Below are positions 34,972 to 46,821 of a DNA stretch of 64,000 nucleotides, piece after piece. How positions within the stretch are numbered: the stretch's first letter is position 1; each line of letters starts with the position of its first letter. The notes beneath the pieces were generated by a model, which saw only the letters and a program-made list of their open reading frames with translations, was not told the origin of the DNA and did no database searches. The position numbers were made by a program, and so were the translations under genes. Source of the DNA: Bugulina stolonifera (lineage: Eukaryota > Bryozoa > Gymnolaemata > Cheilostomatida > Bugulidae); the NCBI GenBank assembly GCA_935421135.1, contig OW285190.1, positions 15,634,501 to 15,698,500 of the forward strand. The letters are read 5' to 3'.

Positions 34972-35343
34972 GAAGACACTGCAGAGTGTGGTTGCAATCA
35001 TGTAAGTGCTAACATATTATTTGATATTAGTTGTTGCTCCGGGTGCAAAAGAGCTACATGTCAGCTGTGTGGTGTAGTGCAAGCAAACCCCAGTATGATA
35101 AAGAGAAGTCATCTATCAAGAGTTCACGGCCCTCTACCAAAACTACTAGGAGCCAGAGGATATAAATGGAATAAAGAAGTTGTAACCCGTTCATGCCACT
35201 GGTGTAAGAGAGTAGGGTATCTGGCTAGTCTACCTAGAAGTAAATATGGTGTATGTAAAGGGTGCAATATCTCACAGTGCATCAACTGTACTTTTGCTAG
35301 CAAAGACTCAAAGGAGCTGAGAGCTCATGAACTATTACTGTAG
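34972..35343 (+). CDS. Cys-rich zinc-ribbon-like open frame (partial, function unknown)
   Basis: The frame is open from 34972, and no ATG in it begins the Cys-rich part, so this would be an internal or terminal exon. The product has two Cys clusters: CSGCKRATCQLCG (C-x2-C-x4-C-x2-C) and CHWCKR...VCKGCNISQCINC. The second has the spacing of a zinc ribbon such as the C-terminal one of piggyBac transposases, but no transposase core is nearby. Between them is LLGARGYKWNKEVVTRS. A related sequence on the minus strand at 39435-39764 (GAGEYRWNQKIVT) shows this is a real, repeated coding family. Its role is unknown. Confidence 0.45.
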   Translation, partial: EDTAECGCNHVSANILFDISCCSGCKRATCQLCGVVQANPSMIKRSHLSRVHGPLPKLLGARGYKWNKEVVTRSCHWCKRVGYLASLPRSKYGVCKGCNISQCINCTFASKDSKELRAHELLL

Positions 35344-35973
35344 AATGTTGACAGGTAAAATGTACACAAAGTAGGTATCCATATTCATTTTCTATGAATT
35401 TTATGATGTATAATTTTAACCTAAACTTTGATCACATGCCATTTAGTATGCTATTGTAGTTAAATTATTTTATTCCATCCTTATGTACACATAAGTTAAT
35501 GATTCTGTGAAATATTGGAGTTATGTTACTTCGATGAAAGAAAAAATATATTTTATCTAGTTTAATCTCCTTAGCACCAAATGTATGTTTAGATTGTATT
35601 TTTACAGACAAACTAAACATTTCCTATTTCTGGTTTTAAACTTCTAGCTTAGAAAGTTTTTTCTGTAGACATAAATAAGTGCCTCAACATCAGAATGTGT
35701 TTACTAAAGTTATCTGTTTGAGCCAAACCATATGTTGATGTACTTCATGTTTTTAATCATTGCTAATTAGTTGCAGCAGTGTTATAATAAAGTGCATAAG
35801 AATATAGCAAAATCATACCAGAGCTCAATGCATGTACTATAAGTAGTTAGTCAAAAATAAAATTTCAAGTCTTGCATTACCAAACAAACTAACTGACTAA
35901 AATGACACCTTGGGGATTTAAATTAGGAGAGGAAAACTACCCAAAAAATTACTCAGAGAATGAACTTTATGTT

Positions 35974-35991
35974 GGGGGGGGGGGGGGGGGT
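35974..35991. repeat. Poly-G run (copy 1)
   Basis: About 17 consecutive G lie here, matched by a run of about 13 at 39999-40012 in copy 2. Confidence 0.9.
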
Positions 35992-36084
35992 TAGGTGGGG
36001 GCCCATATTTGAGTGTAGAAATATATGTACTAGGTGCACTGTAAGGTGGGCTTTTTATCATATAGCTACATAACAGCTTTCAGT

Positions 36085-36392
36085 CTACCTACTTACTACT
36101 AGTAAAGTACTAGTCTAACTACTTATTACTAGTAAAGTACTAGTCTATCTACTTACTACTAGTAAAGTACTAGTCTAACTACTTACTACTAGTAGAGTAC
36201 TAGTCTAACTACTTACTACTAGTAAAGTACTAGTTTAACTACTTACTACTAGTAAAGTACTAGTCTAACTACTTACTACTAGTAGAGTACTAGTCTAACT
36301 ACTTACTACTAGTAGAGTACTAGTCTAACTACTTACTACTAGTAGAGTACTAGTCTAACTACTTACTACTAGTAGAGTACTAGTCTATCCAA
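36085..36392. repeat. 30-bp tandem array containing ACTAGT palindromes
   Basis: About ten units of TCTAACTACTTACTACTAGT followed by ARAGTACTAG. Each unit has an ACTAGTARAGTACTAGT stem, so single strands could form repeated hairpins. Copy 2 of the duplication has only three to four units (40118-40212). Confidence 0.92.
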
Positions 36393-36872
36393 CTCACTAC
36401 TGGTCTGACTACTGTGATTAGTGATAACTACATGACTGTAACATCTAGTAGTAGACTGGTAGTCAGTAACTGGTAGTCTGTAACTGGCAGGAAAGTTGTT
36501 CATTGAAACAAACTTTGGGAAGATTTATATGGTACTAGCAAAGCTCTACCCAACTACTGTAAGTACAGTTGATGAAAATGCTAATAAAATAACATAATAT
36601 TTAAAAAAACTGAGATGCAAAAATCCAGCAAATGTTAAGTCATATAATTAGTTCTTGAGGTGATTACTAGGCTAGAAGTTGATAATCTTATGTATAATAA
36701 CCTGCAAACTGAACTTTACATATTTTGTATTTTGTTTAGCAATACTACATGTTACATAACTCTACTGCTGTTAGTATGTGTAGATGAAAAATCAAGCACT
36801 AACTATCAGAATCTCCATCAACGCATGCTCATCACTAGGATTGTTCTTCATAACGTTTTATATCTATTACAG

Positions 36873-36978
36873 AGGCAGAAACAGAAAATCTACGCAGCTG
36901 TTTTCAAAGCCTGAGTGTGAGGAAGTTGAGCCCAGATCTGATGAGTCTAAAAATATGAGCCCAGAGGACGATGTGTGA
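36873..36978 (+). CDS. Conserved short 3' exon of unknown gene (copy 1)
   Basis: The acceptor CTATTACAG opens a 106-bp exon in phase 2 ending with TGA. It encodes a basic then acidic tail (GRNRKSTQLFSK, CEEVEPRSDES, MSPEDDV). The copy at 41409-41514 has the same length and frame and the same stop, with conservative changes, which argues for coding. Upstream exons were not found. Confidence 0.5.
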
Positions 36979-37639
36979 GAGCTGATGGGTCCAGGGGAAG
37001 ATAACACTCACTATACACCTAATATACAGTGTTATATAATGTATCTACCAGCTACATTATATCATATTATATATATATCATAAAACTGAGTTGCTGTTAT
37101 ATTAGTTATGTTGTTTTCGGACATAAATTTAGAGACATATTTTTGTAGATATAAAGTTTAGACTTTGTTCTTATTAGATAATGTACTTATACAGCACCTA
37201 TATAGTACATTATTTGCACATTATAATAAGCATTAGACTATTATACACTGCTACATAATTATACTTCCATAGCATCTGTATTCATGGGCATTCATAAGCT
37301 ATTGATCCTAATTAGAAGTTGTCCTCTCTTCATTTATTCTCCTCTTGCTTTCTCAAGAATAGAAAGATGAGGGCCCATGTATATTATTTTATTCATGGTA
37401 TTGCACTTAGCACCTGTTTTTATATACTGTGTATGAATTATCCCCAATAGCTACTTCCTGTGATGCTGCTATGTAAAAAAACTTCATCAAATTTGAAAAA
37501 ATAGACTAAACTAAAACGTTTTTTGATATTTTATGTCATTTTTACATTTATTATCATGACACAATAAAACTGTATGTTGCAAAAAGGTTATAGCTAAGTA
37601 ATTTAACACTATAATAGTGATAGAGTATCGATGGGTACC

Positions 37640-38360
37640 ATTGTTCATTGTTGTAACTCTAGGGAACCCAGGATTGAGTGTAATCACAGTAAATTAAATA
37701 GAGCTTCACAATGTACAATGTAGACTAAGGTCCACTAAACAAAAATTAATAGTAGTGAATTGGTGCTGTAAGTTTGAAACACAGTCTAGGCTTTATTTAA
37801 TCCTCAACAAATGTTCAAGGAGGCTATGATGTCCAAAATATTGTTTGGAAGGGGGGTGTCCAGTGATGGTATTTGGACCACAGTCTACAACTGCCCTTTA
37901 GTGCCAATTTTGGTACTAAAAATACATAACTATGAGAAATTAATGAAATGAAACTGTAGACTAAGTTTTAAAGAAAAAACCAGTGTTTTGTTCTGGAGGC
38001 CCATATAGAGACAGTAGAGTATCCATGGACCAAGGGTACCATTGTTGCAAATCTAGGGAACCCATGCTTGGATGTAATTACAGTAAAATAAAAAATTACA
38101 CCATTTAGACCAAGGTCCACTAAATGGAAATTAATAGTTGTAAGTGGGTGCTGTACGCTTGAAACACAGTCTAGAGGCTTTATTTAAAAGCCTGAACAAA
38201 TTTCAAGGAGGCTATGATATCAAAATAATGGTTTATTAAGGGGGGTGTCCAAGGGTTGCCCGGTGGATACACATGATTTTGACTTTAAAAATATGTTACT
38301 ACAAGGAGATAGTGAAATAGAGCTGTAGACTAAGTTTTCAATGAAGATTACTAGCTGCAT
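37640..38360. repeat. Direct tandem repeat of about 390 bp inside copy 1
   Basis: Two successive blocks share GGGTACCATTGTT, CTAGGGAACCCA, AAGGTCCACTAAA, GAAACACAGTCTAG, AAGGAGGCTATGAT and GGGGGGTGTCCA. A third, single block plus an inverted partner is in copy 2 (42140-42720). Confidence 0.8.
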
Positions 38361-39434
38361 CTAGAAACATTCAAGGAGGCTACATCAAAACAGTTAAGGA
38401 TTGGGATGTCTCTAAGGGGCTTATTGTTATAAATTGGAACATAGTCTGTAAAGGCACCAGCCCTTTAATAATCTTGAGATGATAATTATGGCCAAGTAAA
38501 TAATTATTGTTGCAACTTATAGACTGGGTTTCAGAATATAGATGTAAGGTACTTGTCACTGTATTATATTGGGACAAACAACATAAATGCAATATAGCTA
38601 TGGAACACAGTCTCAAGGCAGCATGAGTCTGACTATGACATCAGATGCAATTTATTCAAGATAAGAATTATCTTCTTCCTGTAGCACCAGTTGAACAGGA
38701 GGAGAGAACACAACTCTCTTCTCTACATTATCATAGTAACATATTACATGTATATCTTTAAGCCTATATGAGATTAGGTGATAGGTTGCAGGTTGGTGTT
38801 AATATACACTGTATTTATGTTAAGCATTTAGGAATAGAATTTTTGGTTGCATGGATTGTCACCCTGTTTGCCCAACTTTATTTATTTAGAGCAGCAGTAA
38901 CTTGACAAGTAACAGAAAACAGTTTATTTTTAGCTTGAGGTAACAATGCTGGGTATGATAATAAACATGTACTGTATATATACATGTATATACTGTTTAC
39001 ATCAAATATCAAACAAATTTGAAAATACATACTATAGATGTACTTGTAATACACTAGATGTATCAATTAAACTTATACTACTTTGGAGGTGAGTTTTAAC
39101 CCTTTGCAATGGATGAGTCGACAAATTTGAAAATCCTTAGATCTCTATTGAAAATCTCAATTAATAAACTGTAGGCTACTACAATATTAATTTGTAGTGT
39201 AAATTTGTTACCTCTAGTGTATATACAAGTACATGTACAGTAAATGTCCCATCAAATACGAGTATATGCTATGTTACAGAGAATGAAATATTAAAATGAT
39301 GTTTTACTACATTCACATGCAAGTTGATACTCTCCTTCAGCACATATTTATAGTATGAATTCTTACTTCTTCAACTTCATAGCTAGCAAAACAGGAGACT
39401 GTAGAATCGTACTTTCTCAACTTTCCTACAACCG

Positions 39435-39840
39435 TTACACATCATGAGTTACAATTTTTTGATTCCATCTATATTCTCCGGCTCCTGGTGTTTCTGGCAG
39501 CTGTTCATGTGTTCCTGGTAAGTGGCTATTCATAATCCAATTTGAATATCTTATTACAGCGCCATATAGTTGACATATCCCTTTTTTACATTCCGCACAG
39601 CAATGGGTGTTATGTGGTTTTAAAGAGAATGGTTCAGATGGTGGAGAAGAATATCTACAGTCGCATGGAACTGGTGTGCGAGATGGACCTGTTGAACTAG
39701 CAGCAGTTTGTCTTTCAGGTACAGGTCCTGATTCTTTTGTAGTCTCTAATCTCTCAGCTCTCATGTCTGCAGCACCTGAACTGTATCTAGTTCTTCTGAT
39801 TGTCTTCTTGTTAGCAGAACTGCATTTGATGCCTTAATTT
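39435..39840 (-). pseudogene. Minus-strand Cys-rich coding relic (copy 1)
   Basis: On the minus strand the frame runs from about 39840 to a stop at 39435. It ends with CCAECKKGICQLYG, MNSHLPGTHEQLP and GAGEYRWNQKIVTHDV. This parallels CSGCKRATCQLCG..LPKLLGARGYKWNKEVV at 34972-35343. One expected Cys is Tyr, and the second Cys cluster is cut off by the stop. Probably a truncated family member. Confidence 0.5.
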
Positions 39841-40117
39841 GCTGGGGTAGTGCAATTATATCAAGGCTCAGTGCTAAAGTAGCTAATTAGTGAAAACTTT
39901 CAAGTCTTGCATTGCTAAACAAACTGAAATTACACTTTGGGAATTTAAATTAGGAGAGGAAAACTACCCAAAAATTCACTTGAAACGAAATTTATGTTGG
40001 GGGGGGGGGGGGAGAGATAGCCCACTTTTGTACTTAAGCCCACGAGTGTGGAAATATATGTACTAGGTGCACTGTAAGGTGAGCTTGTTATCCTATAGCT
40101 ACATCAATAGCTTCCAG

Positions 40118-40212
40118 TCAAACTACTTACTACTAGTAAAGTGCTAGTCTAACTACTTACTACTAGTAAAGTACTAGTCTAACTACTTATTACTAGTAAA
40201 GTAGTAGTCTAT
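40118..40212. repeat. Short ACTAGT 30-bp array (copy 2)
   Basis: Three to four units of the same repeat as 36085-36392. Confidence 0.85.
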
Positions 40213-40799
40213 TCAACTCACTACTGGTCTAACTACCGTTATTAGTGATAACTACATGACTGTAATAGCTAGTAGAGTGGTAGTCAGTCATACAGTAGGT
40301 AGTATGAAACTGGCAGGAAAGTTGTTTATTGATTAAAATGCTAATAAAATGCAATAAGTAATTGTGGGCTTAGTGTCTAGAGATCAATGGTACATAACAC
40401 AGTCGCCTATTGAGTTCTGAGATTGAAGTTAACCAAACGGATTATTGCACAAGACTTGGAGCCTGAGGATGAACACTCTTTACTTCTATTCTCATCGTCG
40501 GTGAGTCTGGACGTACTGCTAAATTCCATCTTGTTCAGACTATACCTTGACTTGGCAGTAATAGAATGTTTAGATTGAAACTGTATTGAAAAAATTAAGT
40601 TAATATGAAATCATTTAATTAGTTCTTGAGGTAATTGCAAGGCTAGCAGTTGATAATCTCGTACATAATAACCTTCCATGTTGAAAATATAGAAGACCTA
40701 CAAACTGAACATTTACATCATATCAACACTATATAGAGTGCAACAGTAGGTTTGATAAATGCTTTGTACACATTGTACTACAATGTAAATCCAAAAACA

Positions 40800-41080
40800 C
40801 AAGTGTCGAATCACCATGTACTGTATAATAATACATGTATACATAAAACATAATACATATTACATGTACATGTACATAATACTTAATACATAACATATGC
40901 TGCATAATTCATGTACATAATACATGTACATAATACATAACATAGATGTACATGTATTATGCATAATGTATAATGCATGCTCATGTACATAATACATACT
41001 ATATACATGTAATACATGATAGTATGTTGTCCCTGACAAATGCTTGTAGTATAATAATGTATGTACATGAATAGCTTCCA
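40800..41080. repeat. ATACATGTACATAAT simple-sequence block
   Basis: Irregular repeats of TACATGTACATAATACATA type fill this stretch. Open frames on the minus strand are products of the repeat. Confidence 0.8.
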
Positions 41081-41408
41081 TTTCTGTTCAGATAGTCGAT
41101 GTGGTCATTATATGGTGTGTTTGTCTTTATATTAAAATACTTCTGCACTCTTGTTCTGATAGTTCTTGGTCATTGATAGTAAATACACTTTTGTATGGGC
41201 TACTAGTAGCTGGTAGTTGAAGACCTTGACTAGAGTTTATAAAGATACAGCAGGTGCTTGTAACTGAGGCTATAGTTTAATAGTTAAAAATGAGAGTACA
41301 CTCCATGCACCACCATGCACCATTACCACTAACACTGTTAGTGTTAATCTCTATCAACTTATGTTCACTACTAGAATTGTTCTTCATAACTTTGTAAATC
41401 TATTTTAG

Positions 41409-41514
41409 AGGCAGAAACAGAAAATCTACCCAACTGTTTTCAAAGTCTGAGTGTGAGGAAGTTGAGCCCAGATCTGATGAGTCTGAAAAGATGAGCCCAG
41501 AGGAGGACGTGTGA
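41409..41514 (+). CDS. Conserved short 3' exon of unknown gene (copy 2)
   Basis: It has the same length and frame as the exon at 36873 (GRNRKSTQLFSK, EVEPRSDES, MSPEEDV, stop). The DNA upstream of its acceptor has an in-frame stop, unlike copy 1, which marks the splice site as the true exon edge. Confidence 0.5.
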
Positions 41515-42294
41515 GAGCTGATGTGGCCCAGGGGGAGATGACAATTACTTCTAGTATATTATACACAGCGCTATATAATATATATATCTATAGTTGCTAT
41601 TATATTAGTTATGTTGTCCTGGGACAGAAATTTAGAGACATATTTTTATAGATACATGTACAATGTATATTATTTAGACTTTATTCTTGTTAAAAGATGT
41701 GGGTATGCAGCACCCATCTACTACATTTGCACATTATAATAAGCATTAGATCATATAGACCATTATATGAATATACTTTTATAGCATATGACTGTTCATG
41801 GGTACTCATAAGCTGTTGATAACAAATAGAAGTTATCCTCTCTCAACTTATTTTCCTCTTGCTCAAATTGAGAAGAAGAGAAAGATGAGGGCCCATTTAC
41901 TATGTTATTTTATTTATGGTATTGCACTTAGCACCTATTTTTTATGCAATATACTGTGTATGCATTATTCCCAATAGATACTTCCTGTGATATTGCTATG
42001 CAAAAAAATTCATAAAATTTTAAAAAATACAGTAAACTAAAAAGTGTTTTGATATTTTATGTCACTTTTACATATATTATTATAACACAATAAAACTATA
42101 TGTTGCACAAAGATATTAGCCAGGTAATTTAACATTATAATGGTGATGGAGCATCCATGGGTAGCATTGTTGCAAATCTAAGGATTTCAGGGTTGGGTGT
42201 AATTACATGTACAGTAAATTCAAAAAAAGTCAGACAATGTAGACTAAGATTTACGAAATAAAAATTAATAGGTGTAAATGAGTGCTGTATGCTT

Positions 42295-42708
42295 GAAACA
42301 CAGTCTAGGCTTTATATAAGCCTCAACAAATTTTCAAGGAGGCTATGATGTCCAAATATTGGTTTGGAAGGGGGGTGTCCAAGGGGTGCCCAATAGATCA
42401 CAGTCTACAATGGCCACAGACACATGATTTTGACAATAAAAATACATAAATACAATAAAATAGTAAAATAAAGCTGTAGACTGAGTTTTTAAAAAAAACT
42501 AATGTTTAGTCCTAACTCAGTCTACAGCTTTATTTCACTATTTTATTGTATTTATGTATTTTTATTGTCAAAATCATGTGTCTGTGGCCATTGTAGACTG
42601 TGATCCACTGGGACCCCTTGGACACCCCCCTTCCAAACCAATATTTGGACATCATAGCCTCCTTGAAAATTTGTTGAGGCTTTTAAATATAAAGCCTAGA
42701 CTGTGTTT
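42295..42708. repeat. Long inverted repeat, arms about 190 bp, short loop
   Basis: The left arm runs from AAACACAGTCTAGGCTTTAT to AAAGCTGTAGACTGAG, and the right arm runs back from CTCAGTCTACAGCTTT to ATAAAGCCTAGACTGTGTTT. A loop of about 30 bases surrounds 42505. The arms are nearly identical, so a transcript would fold into a long double-stranded hairpin. In copy 1 of the duplication the corresponding text is present only in one orientation. Confidence 0.92.
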
Positions 42709-43739
42709 GGATTGAGGTGTCTCCAGGGGGTCCATTGCTAGAAATTGAAACACAGTCTGTAAAGGCACCATAAACTTAATTTCGTCCTTTAAATCTTGAG
42801 ATGATAATTATGGCCCTCAAGTAAATAATTATTGCTGCAAAAGACAGACTGGGTTTTAGAATATATATGAAGGGTCCTTATTACTGAATTAAATTGGACA
42901 ACATGGCTTTGGAACACAGTCTCAAGGTAGCATGAGCCCGACTACGACATCAGATGCAATTTATTTGAGATAAGGGTTATCGTCTTCCTGTAGCACCAGT
43001 TGAACAAGAGGAGAGGACACAACTCTCTTTTCTACCTGTTTGGAGTTATATGGTCGTAATGTTATGTTTTATATCTTTAGGCCTTATATATTTGTGAGAT
43101 TAGGTGATAAGTTGTTAATATATTTATGGTAAGCATTTAGGTATAACATTCTTAGTTTGCTCAATTTTCCCTGTAGAACAGCAATAACTTGACAAGTTTT
43201 GAATTTGCTATACAAAAAACAATTTATTTTAGCTTGACGTAAAAATGCTGGTAATATACATGTACATGCACTGCATTGGTACTGTTTACATAAAATTTTT
43301 AAACAATTAGAAAATACATACACTGCTATTGCACTATTGTATCATATTAGATGTACTTATTAAGTTGGCACAGTGCACAATTTTGAAAATCCTTAGAGCT
43401 CTATTAAATATTCCAAATATTGGAATTATTGTAGTACAGTTTAAGTGCAAATTTGTTAGCTATGTTATCTCTAGCAAATATACAAGTACGTATACAAATG
43501 TAAATTTCCGAACTAAATATATGATATGTTAGCGAGAATGAAATATTAGAATGATTTGTTACTACTGTGTATATTCACATGCAGGTTAATACTTTTTTCG
43601 GCAAATACATATATATAGTATGGCTTCTTACTTCTTCAGCTTCATAGCTAGCAAAACTACATTAATAAGACACTGTGAAATCATACAGTATTTGCACATA
43701 TTGTAATACTTGTTTTAGATATGCTTTCAAAACAGCCAA

Positions 43740-44300
43740 CTTTATTACAAAAATTATATATATGAGTTACAATATCTTGGTTCCATCTGTATTCTCTGAT
43801 TCCTGGTGTTTCTGGTAGCTGCCCATGTGTTTCTGGTAGGTGACTATTCATAATCCGATTTCAGTCTCTTATTACAGCACCACATAGTTGACATATTCCT
43901 TTTTTCCATTCCACACAGCAACGGATGTAATCATGTAATGTGATTTCAGAGAGAATGGTTCAGATGGTGGAGAAGGATATTTACAGTTGTATGTGACTGT
44001 TGAACAAGCAGCGGTTTGTTCTTCTGTTAGAACTTCTGATTCCTTTGTAATCTCTAATCCCTAGGCTCCAATGTCTGCAGCTCCTGAACTTCTTCTTGAT
44101 GTTTCCATAAATTCTTCTCGTTCTTCTGCTTGTATGGTATGAGAGATGGAAGTGTTGAACTAGCAGCAGTTTATCCTTCAGGTTTTTTTTTGTAGTCTTT
44201 GATGCCTCTGCTGGCTGATGTTTCCTGATGTTTCCGTTACTTTTCCTTGTTCTTCTGCTTGTCTTCTTGCTGCAACTGGTAAAACTGCAGATCATGGCTT
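43740..44300 (-). pseudogene. Minus-strand Cys-rich coding relic (copy 2)
   Basis: This is the paralogue of 39435-39840. The minus strand still spells KKGICQLCGAVIRD and NSHLPETHGQLPETPG, but with an in-frame stop after IRD and a Trp replacing a Cys. Confidence 0.5.
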
Positions 44301-44550
44301 AACTTGCTGGAGTATTACCCTAAATACATAGTAACTGCAATTATTGAGCCTCCAGCACATCTAAAAGAAATTCAACAGGAAGTAGTAGTAGTAGAAGTAG
44401 CAGAAACTGTAGCTATATGTAGCCATACAGCTATTAGTTATTTCAAAGTAACAGATGTATCAAGTTAGACCATAACTCACCCAACCATAGCTTTGATAGC
44501 ATACACTCAATCCACTAATCTCTTAGTGAGTAATATAACTGTGTGGAGAC

Positions 44551-45631
44551 CAGAGCTGGGTCCAAGTCATAGATTTGACTTGACTGCCAAGTCAAGTCAA
44601 GTCACAAGTCGACTTGACTTGGACTTGCCAACCTGCTGACTTGACTTGACTTTGACTTGCGCATCAATGTGACTTGACTTGACTTGACTTGGACACATGA
44701 ATGACTTGTGATTTCGACTTGACTTTGACTTGCAAATCAATGTGACTTGACTTGACTTGACTTGGACACATGAATGACTTGTGATCTTGACTTGGGTTCT
44801 GCCAAGTCAATCTGGCAAATAAAAATTTTGTTCAGTGTTTAGCCAACATGGAAAAAAGTTCTCAATTGTCAACCTATTTATCATTTGTACTAGGTCAGTG
44901 CTACTAGCAGCACTCAGAGTATATCAAGGTTAGCTATGAGGATACACAATTCAGGCAATATCTAGGCTGTGTGTACGTGAGACTACACAACGACAATGCA
45001 TAGTCACAAGTACACGCAGTGCAAGTAGTGTAAGTGTAGCCTAGGTGTGGTGTCAGTAGTGAATACAATGCACAGTGCAATAATTACTAGAGTTAAATTG
45101 CAGGACTGGCCAGTGGACACTCTGTGCTGTACCATGTGCTGTTTACATTCTATGTAACACTGCATCACCATTACAATATACAGTATACAATACTATATGA
45201 CCAGTCTCAACCGTAGTGCCAATAATACTACTTATATAGACTAGTTTTTTACCATGATTGCATAACATACATGTACATGCCCTGCTACACCTTGGCATAG
45301 GTTTTTCATGGATTGGAATGCCTACTAAACGTGAAATATGATGTTTTGGAAAATGTAAAATTTTTTGAAGTTGTCTTCCACTTGACTTGCATTTCAACTT
45401 GACTTGACTTTGACTTGACTTGACTTGTGACTTGCATGACAGCTGACTTGACTTGACTTGACTTGAGGCATCACTGACTTGACTTCGACTTGACTTGCCT
45501 TCAAAATTTTCGAAGTTACTTGACTTGACTTGACTTGAGGCAGCACTGACTTGACTTCGACTTGACTTGCCTCCAAAATTTTAGAAATGACTTGACTTGT
45601 TGACTTGCAAGTCGACTTGGACCCAACTCTG
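44551..45631. mobile_element. hAT-like non-autonomous element (MITE) with 8-bp target duplication
   Basis: The ends are inverted repeats CAGAGCTGGGTCCAAGTC and its complement at 45614-45631 (one mismatch, CAGAGTTGGG). The flanks are an exact 8-bp duplication GTGGAGAC (44543-44550 and 45632-45639). CAGAG termini and 8-bp duplications are the hallmarks of hAT transposons. Both subterminal regions are arrays of TTGACTTGACTTGGAC-type repeats in opposite order. The 570-bp middle has no transposase frame. Confidence 0.9.
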
Positions 45632-45639
45632 GTGGAGAC

Positions 45640-46690
45640 ATTGCCAGGTGTTGAAAGCCACTATTAGTTCTACTATCATTCTTATAAAATCCAAAAACTG
45701 TAACATAGAGATAAAATAACCAAGATAAAAATCATTTGTATGATGTTTTATGTTTTTTCCTTTAATAGCATTTCAACTGATTAAAAAATTTAAGTTTAAA
45801 TAAGAAAAATTCTGTTATTTACACAAAATTCATCAAGTCAAAAAACTTGACTCATCTTCAGTTGTTTCTTGGTTAAAGGAAGGGCAGGGGTTCTGAGTAT
45901 TAGAGACAAAGTCTGGACTATCTTGATACAATAGACATTGTAATTACATGTATCTGCATCTCCATTAAATTTATTCATTAGTTCATTAAATTTTAGCAAG
46001 ACATGCATGTACTACAGTTTTTCCAGCTCTGGATACAGATCTGCTGCCATATCAACATCTGCTGCCTCTAGGCCTATCACTACCCTGCTAGATTCCACCA
46101 TTAGACTAGAACGCATCAACCCTTCATAGGTGAAAGTATATACAGAGTAGGCTACACGTACAGGTTAGTTACTTACCTAATTACTATTGTTAACCTTGGA
46201 TGTGTTGGGTGTGTCACTAGGTAGGTCAATAATTGAACAGTGGTATAAGTTTTAATGTTATCAGAAAGAGAGCCTTCAATACAGGATATGGTGTACCCAG
46301 ATCAGCTATAAATATTTTTTGTTAAGTGAAATTACTGCTATTATTGACATTGCAATCGTGTAAATGTAATATGCCTCCATCAAAATGCTAAAAGGACCAG
46401 CCTCAAAGATCCCAACCAGACCCAGAAAAAGAGAGATATTGGTGCAAAGCATCAAGTAAGGTTTTGATTTCATAGCTTGTCTTTTGATCTACTGCAATCA
46501 ACTTTTAGAAGTACTACAACTCCTCCTCCACTCTTGCAAGAATATAAAACAATCAGTAAATTTTGAAATAAATAGTTCTAATGATATGAATGTAGCAAAG
46601 TCATAATTGAAAGGATAAACCCGTTTGCTGAAATTAGAATATAAAGACTATTATAATTATATTCATACAAGGTCATATAAATGTAGCTCA
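45640..46690. other. Intergenic, no gene seen
   Basis: No supported frame was found. TTTATT at 46698-46703 is a candidate poly(A) signal for the minus-strand homeobox gene. Confidence 0.45.
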
Positions 46691-46821
46691 CAATGCGTTT
46701 ATTTGATTTGTTATGTAAAAATAGTAATCATCACACTATTCCAGTAGTTCATTAAGTCCCTGAGATAAGAAGGTCCCAATCTCACAAATAAATTACATGT
46801 ATTACTAAAATATACTAATTA

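Larger units (their letters stand above)
35800..44310. repeat. Two-copy tandem duplication of a roughly 4-kb segment
   Basis: Copy 1 (about 35800-39840) and copy 2 (about 39840-44310) share a series of landmarks in the same order. These are TTTAAATTAGGAGAGGAAAACTACCC, a poly-G run, the ACTAGT 30-bp array, a 106-bp exon (36873 and 41409), the AAACACAGTCTAGGCTTTAT region, TGTAGCACCAGTTGAACA, and a minus-strand Cys-rich coding relic. The copies have diverged by many substitutions and indels. Confidence 0.85.

Noticed and set aside
35002..35030. A 29-bp intron between GTAAGT (35002) and TATTAG (35030)
   Set aside because: It is too short for normal splicing, and the frame is open through it anyway.
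36784..36872. Extension of the 36873 exon upstream to an ATG with a hydrophobic segment
   Set aside because: The duplicate copy has an in-frame stop there and both copies have an acceptor at the same point.
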